NCBI GenBank assembly: GCA_964345365.1
Contig: CAYFQR010000021.1
Coordinates: 1 to 26,631, forward strand
DNA length: 26,631 nucleotides
Source of the DNA: RUG754 sp964345365
GTDB taxonomy: Bacteria; Bacillota; Clostridia; Peptostreptococcales; Anaerovoracaceae
Reading direction: 5' to 3'
Translations under genes and position numbers: made by a program
The notes under the pieces: model-generated
Database searches by the model: none
Told to the model about the DNA's origin: nothing
The model's input: the letters and a program-made list of their open reading frames with translations, nothing else
Part shown: piece by piece, positions 1 through 7,509 of the stretch
Numbering within the stretch: the first letter of the stretch is position 1
Layout: each line of letters opens with the position of its first letter

Positions 1-1
1 A

Positions 2-88
2 TCGGCTACACCGTATCTACATACCCCGACTGTCCTTAGCCACCTCTGGCTAATGACAAGGGGGATAAAGAATATAGATATTATGTGA
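2..88 (+). CDS. Possible 3' end of an unidentified gene
   Basis: Frame 2 is open from the window edge to a TGA at 86-88 and encodes 28 residues ending in LWLMTRGIKNIDIM. Its stop overlaps the next start as TGATG, the usual layout of translationally coupled genes. The peptide is too short to identify, and the same stretch contains the hairpin at 24-64, which argues that it may be RNA or non-coding instead. Most of the gene, if it is one, lies outside the window. Confidence 0.2.
   Translation, partial: SATPYLHTPTVLSHLWLMTRGIKNIDIM
24..64. other. Hairpin at the window edge
   Basis: An inverted repeat is visible: TTAGCC at 36-41 pairs with GGCTAA at 48-53 around the loop ACCTCT. It extends through GTC (32-34) with GAC (55-57), and CCCC (24-27) with GGGG (61-64). 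No T-run follows, so it is not a standard terminator. It could be the tail of a structured RNA or the end of a mobile element that starts outside the window, or it could act on translation of the next gene. The role is unknown. Confidence 0.4.
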
Positions 89-1209
89 TGTTCAAAGAAT
101 ATATCCTTAGCCAAAACAAAACATCAATAACGAGAAAAATTGACATCAAAAAGAACCGCAATATATTGAACAATTTAGAAAAAGATAAAAAAATAAAGAA
201 TTATGAATTATCAGGATATAAGGCTTATAGGGACAGTATCATAAAAGGTGAAAATTTGGCGGGGCGCTATCCCGAATATTCAAGATTGTACGAGCTTTAT
301 GTATGCAGCATTAAAGTGTTGGACAATGAATTTTCGAGCAAACAAAAGGAAATAGAAAATGGGACACAGCAAGAGAGCAATGAAAAATATATATCGCATT
401 ACCAAAACGAGATTTCCAAATATGAGAAGCTTGTGGAGTCAATAAAGCAAGACACAATAAAATTTGATTTTAGCGATAATTCGTATCAGAAACACAGATA
501 TGATGAGTATGCTGCCAATATAAAAGAATATGAGAGGTTATATGAGAATGCCTTTGCGACGGAACAATATTATCTAAAAAAAATCAAGAATGGCGAAACA
601 GAAAAAGGTTTAATAGAACTTGAACTTATTAATTCAAGCTCACAGGTATTAGCAGCAAAAAATGCAAAAGAAATATATCGAATAAATAAGCTTGCAGAAT
701 ATCAAGAGATTTTGAGTAACCTGAGGGAAAAATATCAAGAGATAAGGATTATTGAAAAAGGAACGATGAACAAAGCTGAACTGCTTGCTGATATGAGAAC
801 AAATTATGAGGATACAAAAGCACAGCATAGCTTAAAAACCTTATCGGAAATAGATGGAGCAATAACTCAAAAAGAAGAAGAAATAAAGCAACTTGATTTT
901 GCAATATCTGAAAGAAAAATATTGAAGGAAGAATATGATAGAGGCGTTAGACAGATTGAAAATTATATTTTTTATTTTGGGCTAATCGCACTAATAGGAC
1001 TAATGCTAACGTTAAAAATGGTTCCTGATGTCACAAGTAATGATGTCAATGTCAGAGAAAGATGCGGAAAAATTATAAAGTATATTTATGTAATTGAATT
1101 AACATTAGCGGGGATAGCTGTTTATGCTGATTTTAAAAGTTACGCGCTTTGTGTTTTTCTTGCACAGATTGTTTGGTTTGTAATGGCGAAAAAGGTAGAT
1201 AGTCGGTAG
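88..1209 (+). CDS. Hypothetical coiled-coil protein with C-terminal membrane segments
   Basis: I do not recognise the family. The product is 373 aa from ATG 88; a GTG at 85 adds one residue. Residues 1 to about 285 are charged, rich in Lys, Glu, Tyr and Asn, and read as long helices with heptad-like stretches such as EIDGAITQKEEEIKQLD. There is no signal peptide. The C-terminus has one hydrophobic segment near residues 293-311 (FYFGLIALIGLMLTL) and one or two more at about 333-368. The protein is therefore probably anchored in the membrane by its C-terminus with a large cytoplasmic coiled coil. The long helical hairpin recalls the coiled-coil part of HlyD/ComB-type exporter accessory proteins, but the N-terminal membrane helix and beta-barrel of that family are absent, so this is only a guess. 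Codons are much richer in A/T than in genes downstream, suggesting transfer. No clear ribosome binding site lies close to the start. Confidence 0.6.
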   Translation: MFKEYILSQNKTSITRKIDIKKNRNILNNLEKDKKIKNYELSGYKAYRDSIIKGENLAGRYPEYSRLYELYVCSIKVLDNEFSSKQKEIENGTQQESNEKYISHYQNEISKYEKLVESIKQDTIKFDFSDNSYQKHRYDEYAANIKEYERLYENAFATEQYYLKKIKNGETEKGLIELELINSSSQVLAAKNAKEIYRINKLAEYQEILSNLREKYQEIRIIEKGTMNKAELLADMRTNYEDTKAQHSLKTLSEIDGAITQKEEEIKQLDFAISERKILKEEYDRGVRQIENYIFYFGLIALIGLMLTLKMVPDVTSNDVNVRERCGKIIKYIYVIELTLAGIAVYADFKSYALCVFLAQIVWFVMAKKVDSR

Positions 1210-1312
1210 AAATAACATGAAGTGATTCCATATACTGAAATAAAATTAAAAAAAGTCAAGCAAGCCAAAATAGACAAGGGAAATGACATAAAATGTTAAT
1301 GACTGCGTTGAA

Positions 1313-1534
1313 TTGTTTTTTGTTTTTAAAGCGAAAAAAACAAATCATAATTTCTTTGTGGATAGTTGTAAGAAGATTTTTTTGGGGACGTTCTCATTAC
1401 TTTTTTTCGTATCTATAGCATATTACTTGTTTTTTTATAAAACAATAATGCTTCTGATATCTTCAATTTGCAGCGTTTGTACAATAGGGGTTATTTTGGA
1501 TAGCATTAGATGTAATTATAAATCAAAAAAATAA
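1313..1534 (+). CDS. Small hypothetical membrane protein, possibly frameshifted
   Basis: A 73-codon frame opens with TTG and encodes two hydrophobic segments (around residues 26-43 and 45-64) followed by a basic tail ending CNYKSKK. No ribosome binding site precedes the TTG. A different frame starts at ATG 1293, 13 nt after AAGGG (1275-1279), and runs to a TAG at 1416-1418. One extra T in the 7-T run near 1378-1384 would join that better start to the hydrophobic frame. The gene may therefore be a frameshifted remnant or carry a sequencing error. It is unidentified and sits in the A/T-rich accessory stretch. Confidence 0.35.
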   Translation: MFFVFKAKKTNHNFFVDSCKKIFLGTFSLLFFVSIAYYLFFYKTIMLLISSICSVCTIGVILDSIRCNYKSKK

Positions 1535-1667
1535 GCTTCAATTATCAGAAAAATGTGCATTGAAGTCCGCCCTAAAGATGTATCTTCATGGGCAATTTGA
1601 CATTGAGACACACTGTTTTAGGTATAATTAAAAATATATTGAAATTGGATATTTCAAAAAATGGGCT

Positions 1668-1714
1668 ATAAAAAAACAGCGCTAAACCTTTGTGATTTCA
1701 GCGCTGTATTTTTT
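1668..1714 (-). terminator. Rho-independent terminator of rplY/ctc, bidirectional
   Basis: ACAGCGCT (1676-1683) and AGCGCTGT (1700-1707) form a perfect 8-bp stem. On the minus strand it is followed by TTTTTT, and on the plus strand by ATTTTTT. It lies about 70 nt past the L25 stop codon and can also stop transcription from the accessory genes on the left. Confidence 0.85.
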
Positions 1715-1775
1715 GTTTTCAAAAGATTTTCAGATTTTCATATATGCTGCGAAAGTTTATGCCGCGATTATATAA

Positions 1776-2387
1776 TTATTCTTCAGCCTCAACTTCTGCT
1801 TCAGCTTCTGTTTCTCCCGCAGTTTCGGTATCTTCATCCAATCCGCCGCTCTTCCTTTCGCTGACTCTGAGAACGAATTCCTCTGTGTCTATCTGAAGTT
1901 CAATCTTCTCATCCATGAGTTCAGGGATATCTTTTACCTTGATGATTGTCCCCGCTGTTATTCCCTCAATATCAAGCACAACCGTGTCGATCATGTCTGC
2001 AGGAAATGCGGAATACGGGATTTCGAGAGTCATCTTTTCGAGTATTCCCGGAATCTTTTCGTCGCCTGTCACAAGAATGTGGGCAACACTGTTTACCTTT
2101 TCGTCAGCCTTAAGAGCTTGGAAGCTCAGGTTGAGAACTACATTTGTCAAAGCGTTTAAGGATATTTCCTTTATCTGAACGGGATAGCTTTTCCCGTCGA
2201 GCTTGAGTGTGATTTTACTTCCTTCTCGCTTTTCGCGAATCAATTTGCGTGCCACGGCTTCTTCAATCTGGACTGCAATCGTTTCCGGCAGTGATTTACC
2301 GAAGATGTTTCCCGGCACTAAACCAAGACGTCTTAACTTCTTAGCCTTTACTGTAAAATCTCGTTTTTGAACATTAATGATTTCCAT
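1776..2387 (-). CDS. rplY: 50S ribosomal protein L25 / general stress protein Ctc
   Basis: The product is a 203-aa 5S rRNA-binding protein of the large ribosomal subunit, of the long Ctc/TL5 type. Residues 1 to about 88 are the L25 domain, with the basic entry MEIINVQKRD and the loop GLVPGNIFGKS. Residues of about 95-180 are the beta-rich TL5/Ctc C-terminal domain. An acidic tail of Glu and Ala (about 183-203) ends the protein, as is common in this family. AAGGAGG sits 8-9 nt before the ATG. The gene stands alone: it is divergent from the EF-G-like gene and closed by the terminator at 1668-1714. In Bacillus the ctc gene is under sigma-B stress control. I see no convincing promoter here, so regulation is open. 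Confidence 0.93.
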   Translation of the reverse strand: MEIINVQKRDFTVKAKKLRRLGLVPGNIFGKSLPETIAVQIEEAVARKLIREKREGSKITLKLDGKSYPVQIKEISLNALTNVVLNLSFQALKADEKVNSVAHILVTGDEKIPGILEKMTLEIPYSAFPADMIDTVVLDIEGITAGTIIKVKDIPELMDEKIELQIDTEEFVLRVSERKSGGLDEDTETAGETEAEAEVEAEE

Positions 2388-2637
2388 TCTTATTCTCCTC
2401 CTTGATTGTTCGTTATGGACTTAGAACCTGATAATTCTCCGACTTGTAAAAAAAGAAGAACCCCTTATTATTCGCATATCATGCAAAAAATTAAAAGCCC
2501 TTCAACAAGACGGTCCTTTTAATATTAACTTATACATATAAGATAGCATAGAGGGCAAAAAAAAGCAAATTTCACCGATTTTTACGGGATTTAGGGCATT
2601 TATGACCCCAAACAGCCCTTGTTTTGTGAAAAAAATG
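2388..2637. other. Divergent intergenic region, mostly empty
   Basis: This stretch separates divergent rplY and the EF-G-like gene. It holds short palindromes, TTAATATTAA near 2520 and CTTATACATATAAG near 2530, which could be operator-like but are unremarkable in A/T-rich DNA. I saw no credible small gene and no clear minus-strand promoter. The plus-strand promoter lies just to the right. Confidence 0.4.
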
Positions 2638-2666
2638 TTGTAATACCCGTGCTGTTTTGCTATAAT
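2638..2666 (+). promoter_or_regulatory. SigA-type promoter of the EF-G-like gene
   Basis: TTGTAA (2638-2643) and TATAAT (2661-2666) are separated by 17 nt, with an extended -10 (TGCTATAAT). Transcription should start near 2673. The leader of about 57 nt has a small hairpin, GTGCC (2679-2683) with GGCAC (2689-2693). Confidence 0.8.
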
Positions 2667-2729
2667 ATTCAATGGCGTGTGCCCAAAAGGCACCATGAGA
2701 GCGTAAATCTTATTAGGAGGATTATATAA

Positions 2730-4619
2730 ATGAAAGGCTATACAGCAGAAAATATCAGAAACGTTGCTATTCTCGGGCATGGCGGAAGCGGTAAGACCAC
2801 ATTCGTTGATGCGGCGCTTTTAGCGACAGGCGTTATTTCCAGATTAGGTAGAGTTGAAGACGGAACTACTGTTTCGGACTACGAGAAGACTGAAATTGAA
2901 AAGGGATATTCCATCAATACATCGATCGTACCGGTTGAGTTTAACAAGGTAAAGATTAATTTCCTTGATACTCCGGGTTTCTTCGACTTTGCGGGAGATG
3001 TGCATGGTGCGCTCAGAGCGGCAGAGGCGGCGGCAATTCTTGTTGATGCTTCCTCCGGAGTTCAGGTCGGCACAGAAAAAGCTTGGGATGCTTGTAAACT
3101 TGCCGGCACACCTAAGTTCTTCATCATAAATAAGACTGACAAAGAGAATGTAAATGTAGATAACGTAATCGCAGAGCTTCAGTCAAAGTTCGGCACCTCG
3201 GTTGTTACACTTGATGACAGAGACGCGCTTTCTGAGGCAATCGCAGAGGTTGACGAAGAGCTCATGGAAATCTATTTTGATGTGGGCGAATTTACAGATG
3301 AGCAGTTTAACAAAGGTTTATCAAAGGGTATTTCCCAAGGGGACATCTGCCCGGTATTTCGCTGCTCGGCACTCACGGGCGAAGGAATTAAGGAAGTACT
3401 TCAGCAGATAATCGACATCGTTCCTAAGTTTGACGGTGATGCTAACGATAAGCCGGCAGCATTTGTTTTCAAAACTCTCGCGGATGCTTTCCTCGGCAAG
3501 ATTTCACTTGCCAAGGTTATCTCAGGTAAGCTCACTCCGGGAATGTCTCTCTACAATCACAGATTTGATAAAGACGAGAAGTTAGGCTCAATGCTCTTCT
3601 TAAGAGGCAAGACTCAGGGGGATTGCCCGGGAGCAGAGGCGGGCGACATTGTAGCCTTAGGTAAATTACAGTACACAAAGACGGGAGACGTTCTTTCCGA
3701 TAAGAATAATGAAGTGGAGATTGAACCTATCAACTTCCCTCAGCCTACATTATATCAGGCAATCGAAGCGACGGATAAGGGAGCGGATGACAAGCTTTCC
3801 TCAGGCTTTGCCAGAATAAGCGAGGAAGATCCGACCCTCGTTCTCCAGAGAAATGCTGAAACACGCCAGACCTTAATAGGCGGACAGGGAGAAGTTCAGA
3901 TAGGCATCGCGCTTTCCAAATTAAAAGATAAGTACGGCGTATCGGTAAATATAGTTCCTCAAAAAATCGCATATCGTGAAACCATCAAGGGAACTTCCGA
4001 TGTTCAGGGCAAACATAAGAAGCAATCCGGTGGTGCCGGACAGTACGGAGACGTTCATATCAGGTTCTCACCTTCAGAGGAAGAATTCGAATTCTCTGAA
4101 GAGCTCTTCGGAGGTTCGGTCCCTAGGCAGTATGTACCTGCAGTAGAAAAAGGACTCCTGGAATGTATGGATAAAGGCCCTCTTGCAGGATGCAAGTGTC
4201 AAAACATCAAGGCGGTTCTTTACGACGGTTCATATCATACTGTTGACTCGAATGAAACCGCTTTCAAGATTGCCGCTTCACTCGCATTCAAGAAGGGTAT
4301 AATTGAAGCTAAGCCTTGCCTTCTTGAACCTATAATGAAGCTTGAGATTTTAGTGCCGGACGATTTCGTAGGCGCCGTAATGGGCGACCTTCCGAACAGA
4401 CGCGGTGCCGTAATGGGTATGGACCCGCAGCTTGGCGGAAAGCAGCTCCTTCACGCCGAAGCCCCTCAGGCGGAGCTCTTCGGCTATGCTATCGCGCTTC
4501 GCTCGATGACTCAGGCAAGAGGTTCATTCACGATGGAATTTGCGAGATACGAACCTGTTCCTCAGGCTAACGCACAGAAGATTATAGACGCTCATAAGGC
4601 AGAAGAAGCTGACGCCTAA
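2730..4619 (+). CDS. Elongation factor G-like GTPase (EF-G paralogue)
   Basis: A translational GTPase of 629 aa, about 60 residues shorter than ordinary EF-G (about 690). GTP-binding motifs are P-loop GHGGSGKT (16-23), DTPG (80-83) and NKTD (134-137). Domain 2, domain III, the domain IV region (QYGDVHIRF) and a C-terminal EFG domain follow in order. Two features separate it from canonical EF-G: the P-loop is GHGGSGKT rather than AHIDAGKT, and switch I reads EKGYSI rather than ERGITI. Both are typical of the EF-G-like paralogues found in many Firmicutes, actinobacteria and Thermus, whose exact job is unclear. The gene has its own strong promoter, AGGAGG (2715-2720) before the ATG, and its own terminator, and is not next to tuf or rpsG. 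The symbol fusA should be kept for the canonical gene, which is presumably elsewhere. Confidence 0.88.
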   Translation: MKGYTAENIRNVAILGHGGSGKTTFVDAALLATGVISRLGRVEDGTTVSDYEKTEIEKGYSINTSIVPVEFNKVKINFLDTPGFFDFAGDVHGALRAAEAAAILVDASSGVQVGTEKAWDACKLAGTPKFFIINKTDKENVNVDNVIAELQSKFGTSVVTLDDRDALSEAIAEVDEELMEIYFDVGEFTDEQFNKGLSKGISQGDICPVFRCSALTGEGIKEVLQQIIDIVPKFDGDANDKPAAFVFKTLADAFLGKISLAKVISGKLTPGMSLYNHRFDKDEKLGSMLFLRGKTQGDCPGAEAGDIVALGKLQYTKTGDVLSDKNNEVEIEPINFPQPTLYQAIEATDKGADDKLSSGFARISEEDPTLVLQRNAETRQTLIGGQGEVQIGIALSKLKDKYGVSVNIVPQKIAYRETIKGTSDVQGKHKKQSGGAGQYGDVHIRFSPSEEEFEFSEELFGGSVPRQYVPAVEKGLLECMDKGPLAGCKCQNIKAVLYDGSYHTVDSNETAFKIAASLAFKKGIIEAKPCLLEPIMKLEILVPDDFVGAVMGDLPNRRGAVMGMDPQLGGKQLLHAEAPQAELFGYAIALRSMTQARGSFTMEFARYEPVPQANAQKIIDAHKAEEADA

Positions 4620-4633
4620 AAACATGATTTATG

Positions 4634-4665
4634 AGGCTCGCGTAAGCGAGCCTTTCAGATTTTTT
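4634..4665 (+). terminator. Terminator of the EF-G-like gene
   Basis: GGCTCGC (4635-4641), tetraloop GTAA and GCGAGCC (4646-4652) form a GC-rich stem extended by A-T. TTTCAGATTTTTT follows. It lies 15 nt past the stop codon. Confidence 0.92.
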
Positions 4666-4757
4666 CGGGAACCGACCGGATAAATTTCCTTAGAAACAAC
4701 GGAACAAATTTTTCTTATATCAAATATCAAACTGAACAAATTATGAGGAGAAACATC

Positions 4758-5138
4758 ATGAAAAAGATTATATCCGCAAAAAATGCCCCTTCCGCAATCG
4801 GGCCGTATTCACAGGCGATTTGCTTCGGAGATTTAATGATTACATCCGGCCAGCTCGGGCTTGTTCCCGAAACGGGGGAGTTCGCGGAGGGCGGAGTAGA
4901 AGCTCAGGCAAGGCAGTCTCTTAAAAATGTCAAAGCGATTATAGAAGCTGCAGGGCTTACTATGGACAATGTGGTTAAGACTACGGTATTCATGAAGGAC
5001 ATGGCTGATTTCGCGAAAGTCAACGCTATCTATGCCGAGTTTTTCACTGAGGGAAATTACCCTGCAAGGTCTGCAGTCGAAGTTGCGGCGCTTCCTAAGG
5101 GCGGACTCGTTGAAATCGAAGTGATTGCATCTAAATAA
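4758..5138 (+). CDS. ridA: RidA family reactive intermediate/imine deaminase
   Basis: A 126-aa protein of the YjgF/YER057c/UK114 (RidA) family. These trimeric cytosolic enzymes hydrolyse reactive enamine/imine intermediates released by PLP enzymes such as threonine dehydratase. Family marks are SAIGPYSQAI near the N-terminus, TSGQLGL, the NVVKTTVFMKDMADF stretch, and the C-terminal ARSAVEVAALPKGGLVEIE with the conserved arginine. ATG 4758 is the start, because GAGGAG (4745-4750) lies 7 nt before it. A further ATG at 4743 overlaps that binding site and would add five unlikely residues. The gene is monocistronic, with its own terminator downstream. Confidence 0.93.
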   Translation: MKKIISAKNAPSAIGPYSQAICFGDLMITSGQLGLVPETGEFAEGGVEAQARQSLKNVKAIIEAAGLTMDNVVKTTVFMKDMADFAKVNAIYAEFFTEGNYPARSAVEVAALPKGGLVEIEVIASK

Positions 5139-5151
5139 AAAGTATCTTAAG

Positions 5152-5203
5152 ACGGGGTGCGATTACAACTGTAAAAACAGGTGCCGTACCCCGTTTATTT
5201 TTT
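5152..5203 (+). terminator. Terminator of ridA
   Basis: ACGGGGT (5152-5158) pairs with ACCCCGT (5188-5194), followed by TTATTTTTT. An inner hairpin CTGT-AAAA-ACAG (5169-5180) caps the structure. Confidence 0.85.
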
Positions 5204-5261
5204 GCTTGAAGAGGTATAATTAATTAAGTTGGATAAAAAAATTCCGAAAAAGGAGTAAAAG

Positions 5262-6005
5262 ATGCTTGAATTAAAAAATATATGTTTCGATGTCATTGAA
5301 GATGACGGGAGCAAGAGGAGAATACTCGACAATGTCAGCCTCAATCTCGACGAAAACAAATTTTATGTTGTGACGGGGCCGAACGGTGGCGGTAAGTCTA
5401 CGCTTGCCAAAATTATAATGGGTATTGAGAAACCTACGTCAGGTAAGATTTATTTTGACGGCAGGGATATAACCGATATGAGCTTGACGGACAGAGCAAA
5501 TGCGGGGATAAGCTTTGCACTTCAGCAGCCGGTAAGATTCAAGGGAATCAAGGTTTACGACCTGATTCGCCTTGCGGCAAAAAAAGAAATTTCCACGATA
5601 GAAGCCTGTGACTATCTCAGTGCAGTCGGACTTTGCGCGAGAGAATATATCAACCGTGAAGTGAACTCGTCTCTATCGGGCGGAGAGCTGAAGAGAATTG
5701 AAATAGCGACCGTGCTTGCGAGAGGAACCAGGCTCTCGGTGTTCGACGAACCGGAAGCGGGGATAGACCTTTGGAGTTTCCAAAACCTCATCTCAGTGTT
5801 CGGCTCCATGAGAGATAAAATTAAAGGGACGATACTGATTATATCGCATCAGGAGAGAATCCTGAATATTGCTGATGAGATAATACTTATTGCCGACGGT
5901 AAAATCACTAAAACGGGTAAAAAAGAAGATATGATTCTTGAAATCCTGGGCGTTTCGCTTGAGGGCGGCGTTTGCGGCAGAATGGCAGAAGGGGGAATGT
6001 GGTAA
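5262..6005 (+). CDS. sufC: Fe-S cluster assembly ATPase SufC
   Basis: An ABC-type ATPase of 247 aa that works in the cytosol with a SufB-type scaffold to build Fe-S clusters. Walker A is GPNGGGKST (39-47), the signature is LSGGE (138-142), and Walker B ends in VFDEPEAGID with D162 and E163. The DEPEAGID form is characteristic of SufC, in contrast to transport ATPases. There is no membrane partner nearby. AAGGAG (5250-5255) precedes the ATG. The stop overlaps the sufB start by one base (TAATG), so the two are translationally coupled. A TATAAT at 5215-5220 could be the -10, but no good -35 is visible. No sufS, sufU, sufD or sufA is adjacent, so the operon is just C and B. Confidence 0.92.
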   Translation: MLELKNICFDVIEDDGSKRRILDNVSLNLDENKFYVVTGPNGGGKSTLAKIIMGIEKPTSGKIYFDGRDITDMSLTDRANAGISFALQQPVRFKGIKVYDLIRLAAKKEISTIEACDYLSAVGLCAREYINREVNSSLSGGELKRIEIATVLARGTRLSVFDEPEAGIDLWSFQNLISVFGSMRDKIKGTILIISHQERILNIADEIILIADGKITKTGKKEDMILEILGVSLEGGVCGRMAEGGMW

Positions 6006-6931
6006 TGAGTGAATTAACTGCTGTGCAGAAAGAACTTTTGGAAGAGATAGCCGGTCTTTCATGCATGCCGGGCGGTGCGTTCAACATACGTGCTAACGGC
6101 GGTCTTGCGGAGAGACAGGTTACCGATAATATAAAAATAACATCAAAAGAGGACAAACCGGGAATTGACATTCATGTTTCATCCGAATGTCAGGGTGAAA
6201 CCGTGTATATTCCGGTGGTTATGGATGAGTCCGGGATGAAGGATGTCGTATATAACGACTTTTTCATAGAGGACGGTGCGGACGTGATTATAGTTGCAGG
6301 CTGCGGCATTCATAACTGCGGCGGCGAGGACTCGCAGCACGACGGCATACACAGATTTTTTGTCGGCAAGGGCGCGAGGATGAAATACATAGAAAACCAC
6401 TACGGCGCAGGAGACGGCAACGGCAAGAGAATACTGAATCCCGTTACGGAGGTATATCAGGAAGAGGACGCAACAGTTGAAATGGAAACGGTTCAGATAA
6501 AGGGTGTTGACTCGACTGTCAGAACGACCAGATCCGAGCTTGCCAAAGGAGCGAAGTTTATCGTCAGAGAGAGACTCATGACTCACGGCAATCAGTATGC
6601 CGAGTCGATTTATTTGACCGAGCTTAACGGCGACGGCTCTTCGGCCGACGTGGTTTCAAGGTCGGTTGCAAGAGACAAATCATTCCAGAAATACGTCTCT
6701 AAGATTGTAGGGAATGCCGAATGTTCGGGACACACGGAGTGCGACGCTATACTCATGGATGAAGCGAGAGTGGTCGCCGTGCCTGAACTTGATGCGGCAT
6801 GCATCGACGCGGCGCTCATACACGAAGCCGCTATAGGAAAGATTGCGGGAGAACAGCTTATCAAGCTGATGTCGCTCGGCCTCACGCCTGAAGAAGCTGA
6901 GGAGCAGATAATAAACGGCTTCCTCGCTTAA
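6005..6931 (+). CDS. sufB: SufB/SufD family Fe-S scaffold protein
   Basis: A 308-aa protein with the right-handed beta-helix core of SufB/SufD, much shorter than E. coli SufB (about 495 aa). The N-terminal helical part is reduced to roughly 60 residues. The C-terminal half carries family marks: VRTTRSELAKGAKF, SGHTECDAILMDEARV, and the closing IHEAAIGKI then GLTPEEAEEQIINGFL. The His-Glu of the last motif corresponds to residues important in SufB. The N-terminal half has CGIHNCGG, a possible Cys-based site. I start at ATG 6005, which overlaps the sufC stop and follows AAGGGGG; an upstream in-frame start at 5972 lies inside sufC. With SufC alone as partner, it likely forms a B2C2 complex. SufD-like naming is possible, but as the only B/D member it must be the scaffold. 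Confidence 0.88.
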   Translation: MSELTAVQKELLEEIAGLSCMPGGAFNIRANGGLAERQVTDNIKITSKEDKPGIDIHVSSECQGETVYIPVVMDESGMKDVVYNDFFIEDGADVIIVAGCGIHNCGGEDSQHDGIHRFFVGKGARMKYIENHYGAGDGNGKRILNPVTEVYQEEDATVEMETVQIKGVDSTVRTTRSELAKGAKFIVRERLMTHGNQYAESIYLTELNGDGSSADVVSRSVARDKSFQKYVSKIVGNAECSGHTECDAILMDEARVVAVPELDAACIDAALIHEAAIGKIAGEQLIKLMSLGLTPEEAEEQIINGFLA

Positions 6932-7061
6932 TTCATTAAGATATTGTGATATTGTCGAGACCGCTTATGATTTCATCATTGGATGTTTGAATTATAGTTG
7001 GGAACGCTTACGGCTTCATGGTAAGTTTATATGTAAGCACAACCTGCAGATAACAGCATGA

Positions 7062-7115
7062 AAAACGCACTGTGAGATTTAATTCGTTTTAATCCCGCAG
7101 TGCGTTTTATATTTT
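7062..7115 (+). terminator. Terminator of sufCB, bidirectional
   Basis: AAAACGCACTG (7062-7072) pairs perfectly with CAGTGCGTTTT (7098-7108), followed by ATATTTTT. The A-rich left arm supplies a T-run for the opposite strand, so it may also stop transcription from the minus-strand genes at 7222-8001. The 130 nt between the sufB stop and this hairpin hold nothing I recognise. Confidence 0.88.
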
Positions 7116-7221
7116 TGCGACTGTAAAAGTGTTCTTGTCAATCAGCTCTCATCTGTGCCTTGCATGGCAAGTCACACTCTTATGATATAACTGAAAATGC
7201 CCGTGGCTGAAGTCAACAAGC

Positions 7222-7491
7222 TCAAGCCTTTTTAACAGGAATCCAAAGCTCCATTTTATAATCAGGGCTATAAATGTCACCCTCCGAGTAAGCCTCTAAA
7301 TCAGGCTTTCCTGAGTGGATATATCCCTGCTCAGGAAGAAAAACTTCCATGGCATACTTCCAGCCCTCATGGATGCATTCAGGAACCGGACCTACGAGCT
7401 CGATGACAGCGTACTCCGCCTCATCAATCTCTATCACCTCAAGTCCCATTTTCTTTGCTTTTTCCTTGTCGTTTACATCGTAGCAAACCAT
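7222..7491 (-). pseudogene. GyrI-like effector-binding domain, 5'-truncated remnant
   Basis: The 89 residues MVCYDVNDKE...LWIPVKKA match the C-terminal part of GyrI-like/AraC effector-binding domains. Family features are a VGPVPECIHEGWKYAMEVF stretch, an acidic YSEGD turn, and a closing MELWIPV strand. The domain is normally about 150 aa, so the N-terminal half is missing. No ribosome binding site precedes the ATG. Reading upstream in the same frame gives NIPTPH and then the TAA (7510-7512) that ends the HD-domain gene. The two reading frames are thus continuous except for that one stop. I infer that a deletion fused the 3' end of a GyrI-like gene to the end of the HD gene. It could still be a short translated protein. 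Confidence 0.6.
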
Positions 7492-7509
7492 ATGGGGTGT
7501 TGGGATGTT

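Noticed and set aside
1568..1592. GCCC...GGGC inverted repeat with AAGA/TCTT inside
   Set aside because: The stem is short and no T-run follows. It does not qualify as a terminator and has no other context.
1599..1628. TTGACA followed by TATAAT, looking like a promoter
   Set aside because: The spacer is 20 nt, too long for good function. There is no plus-strand gene downstream, only the terminator of rplY.
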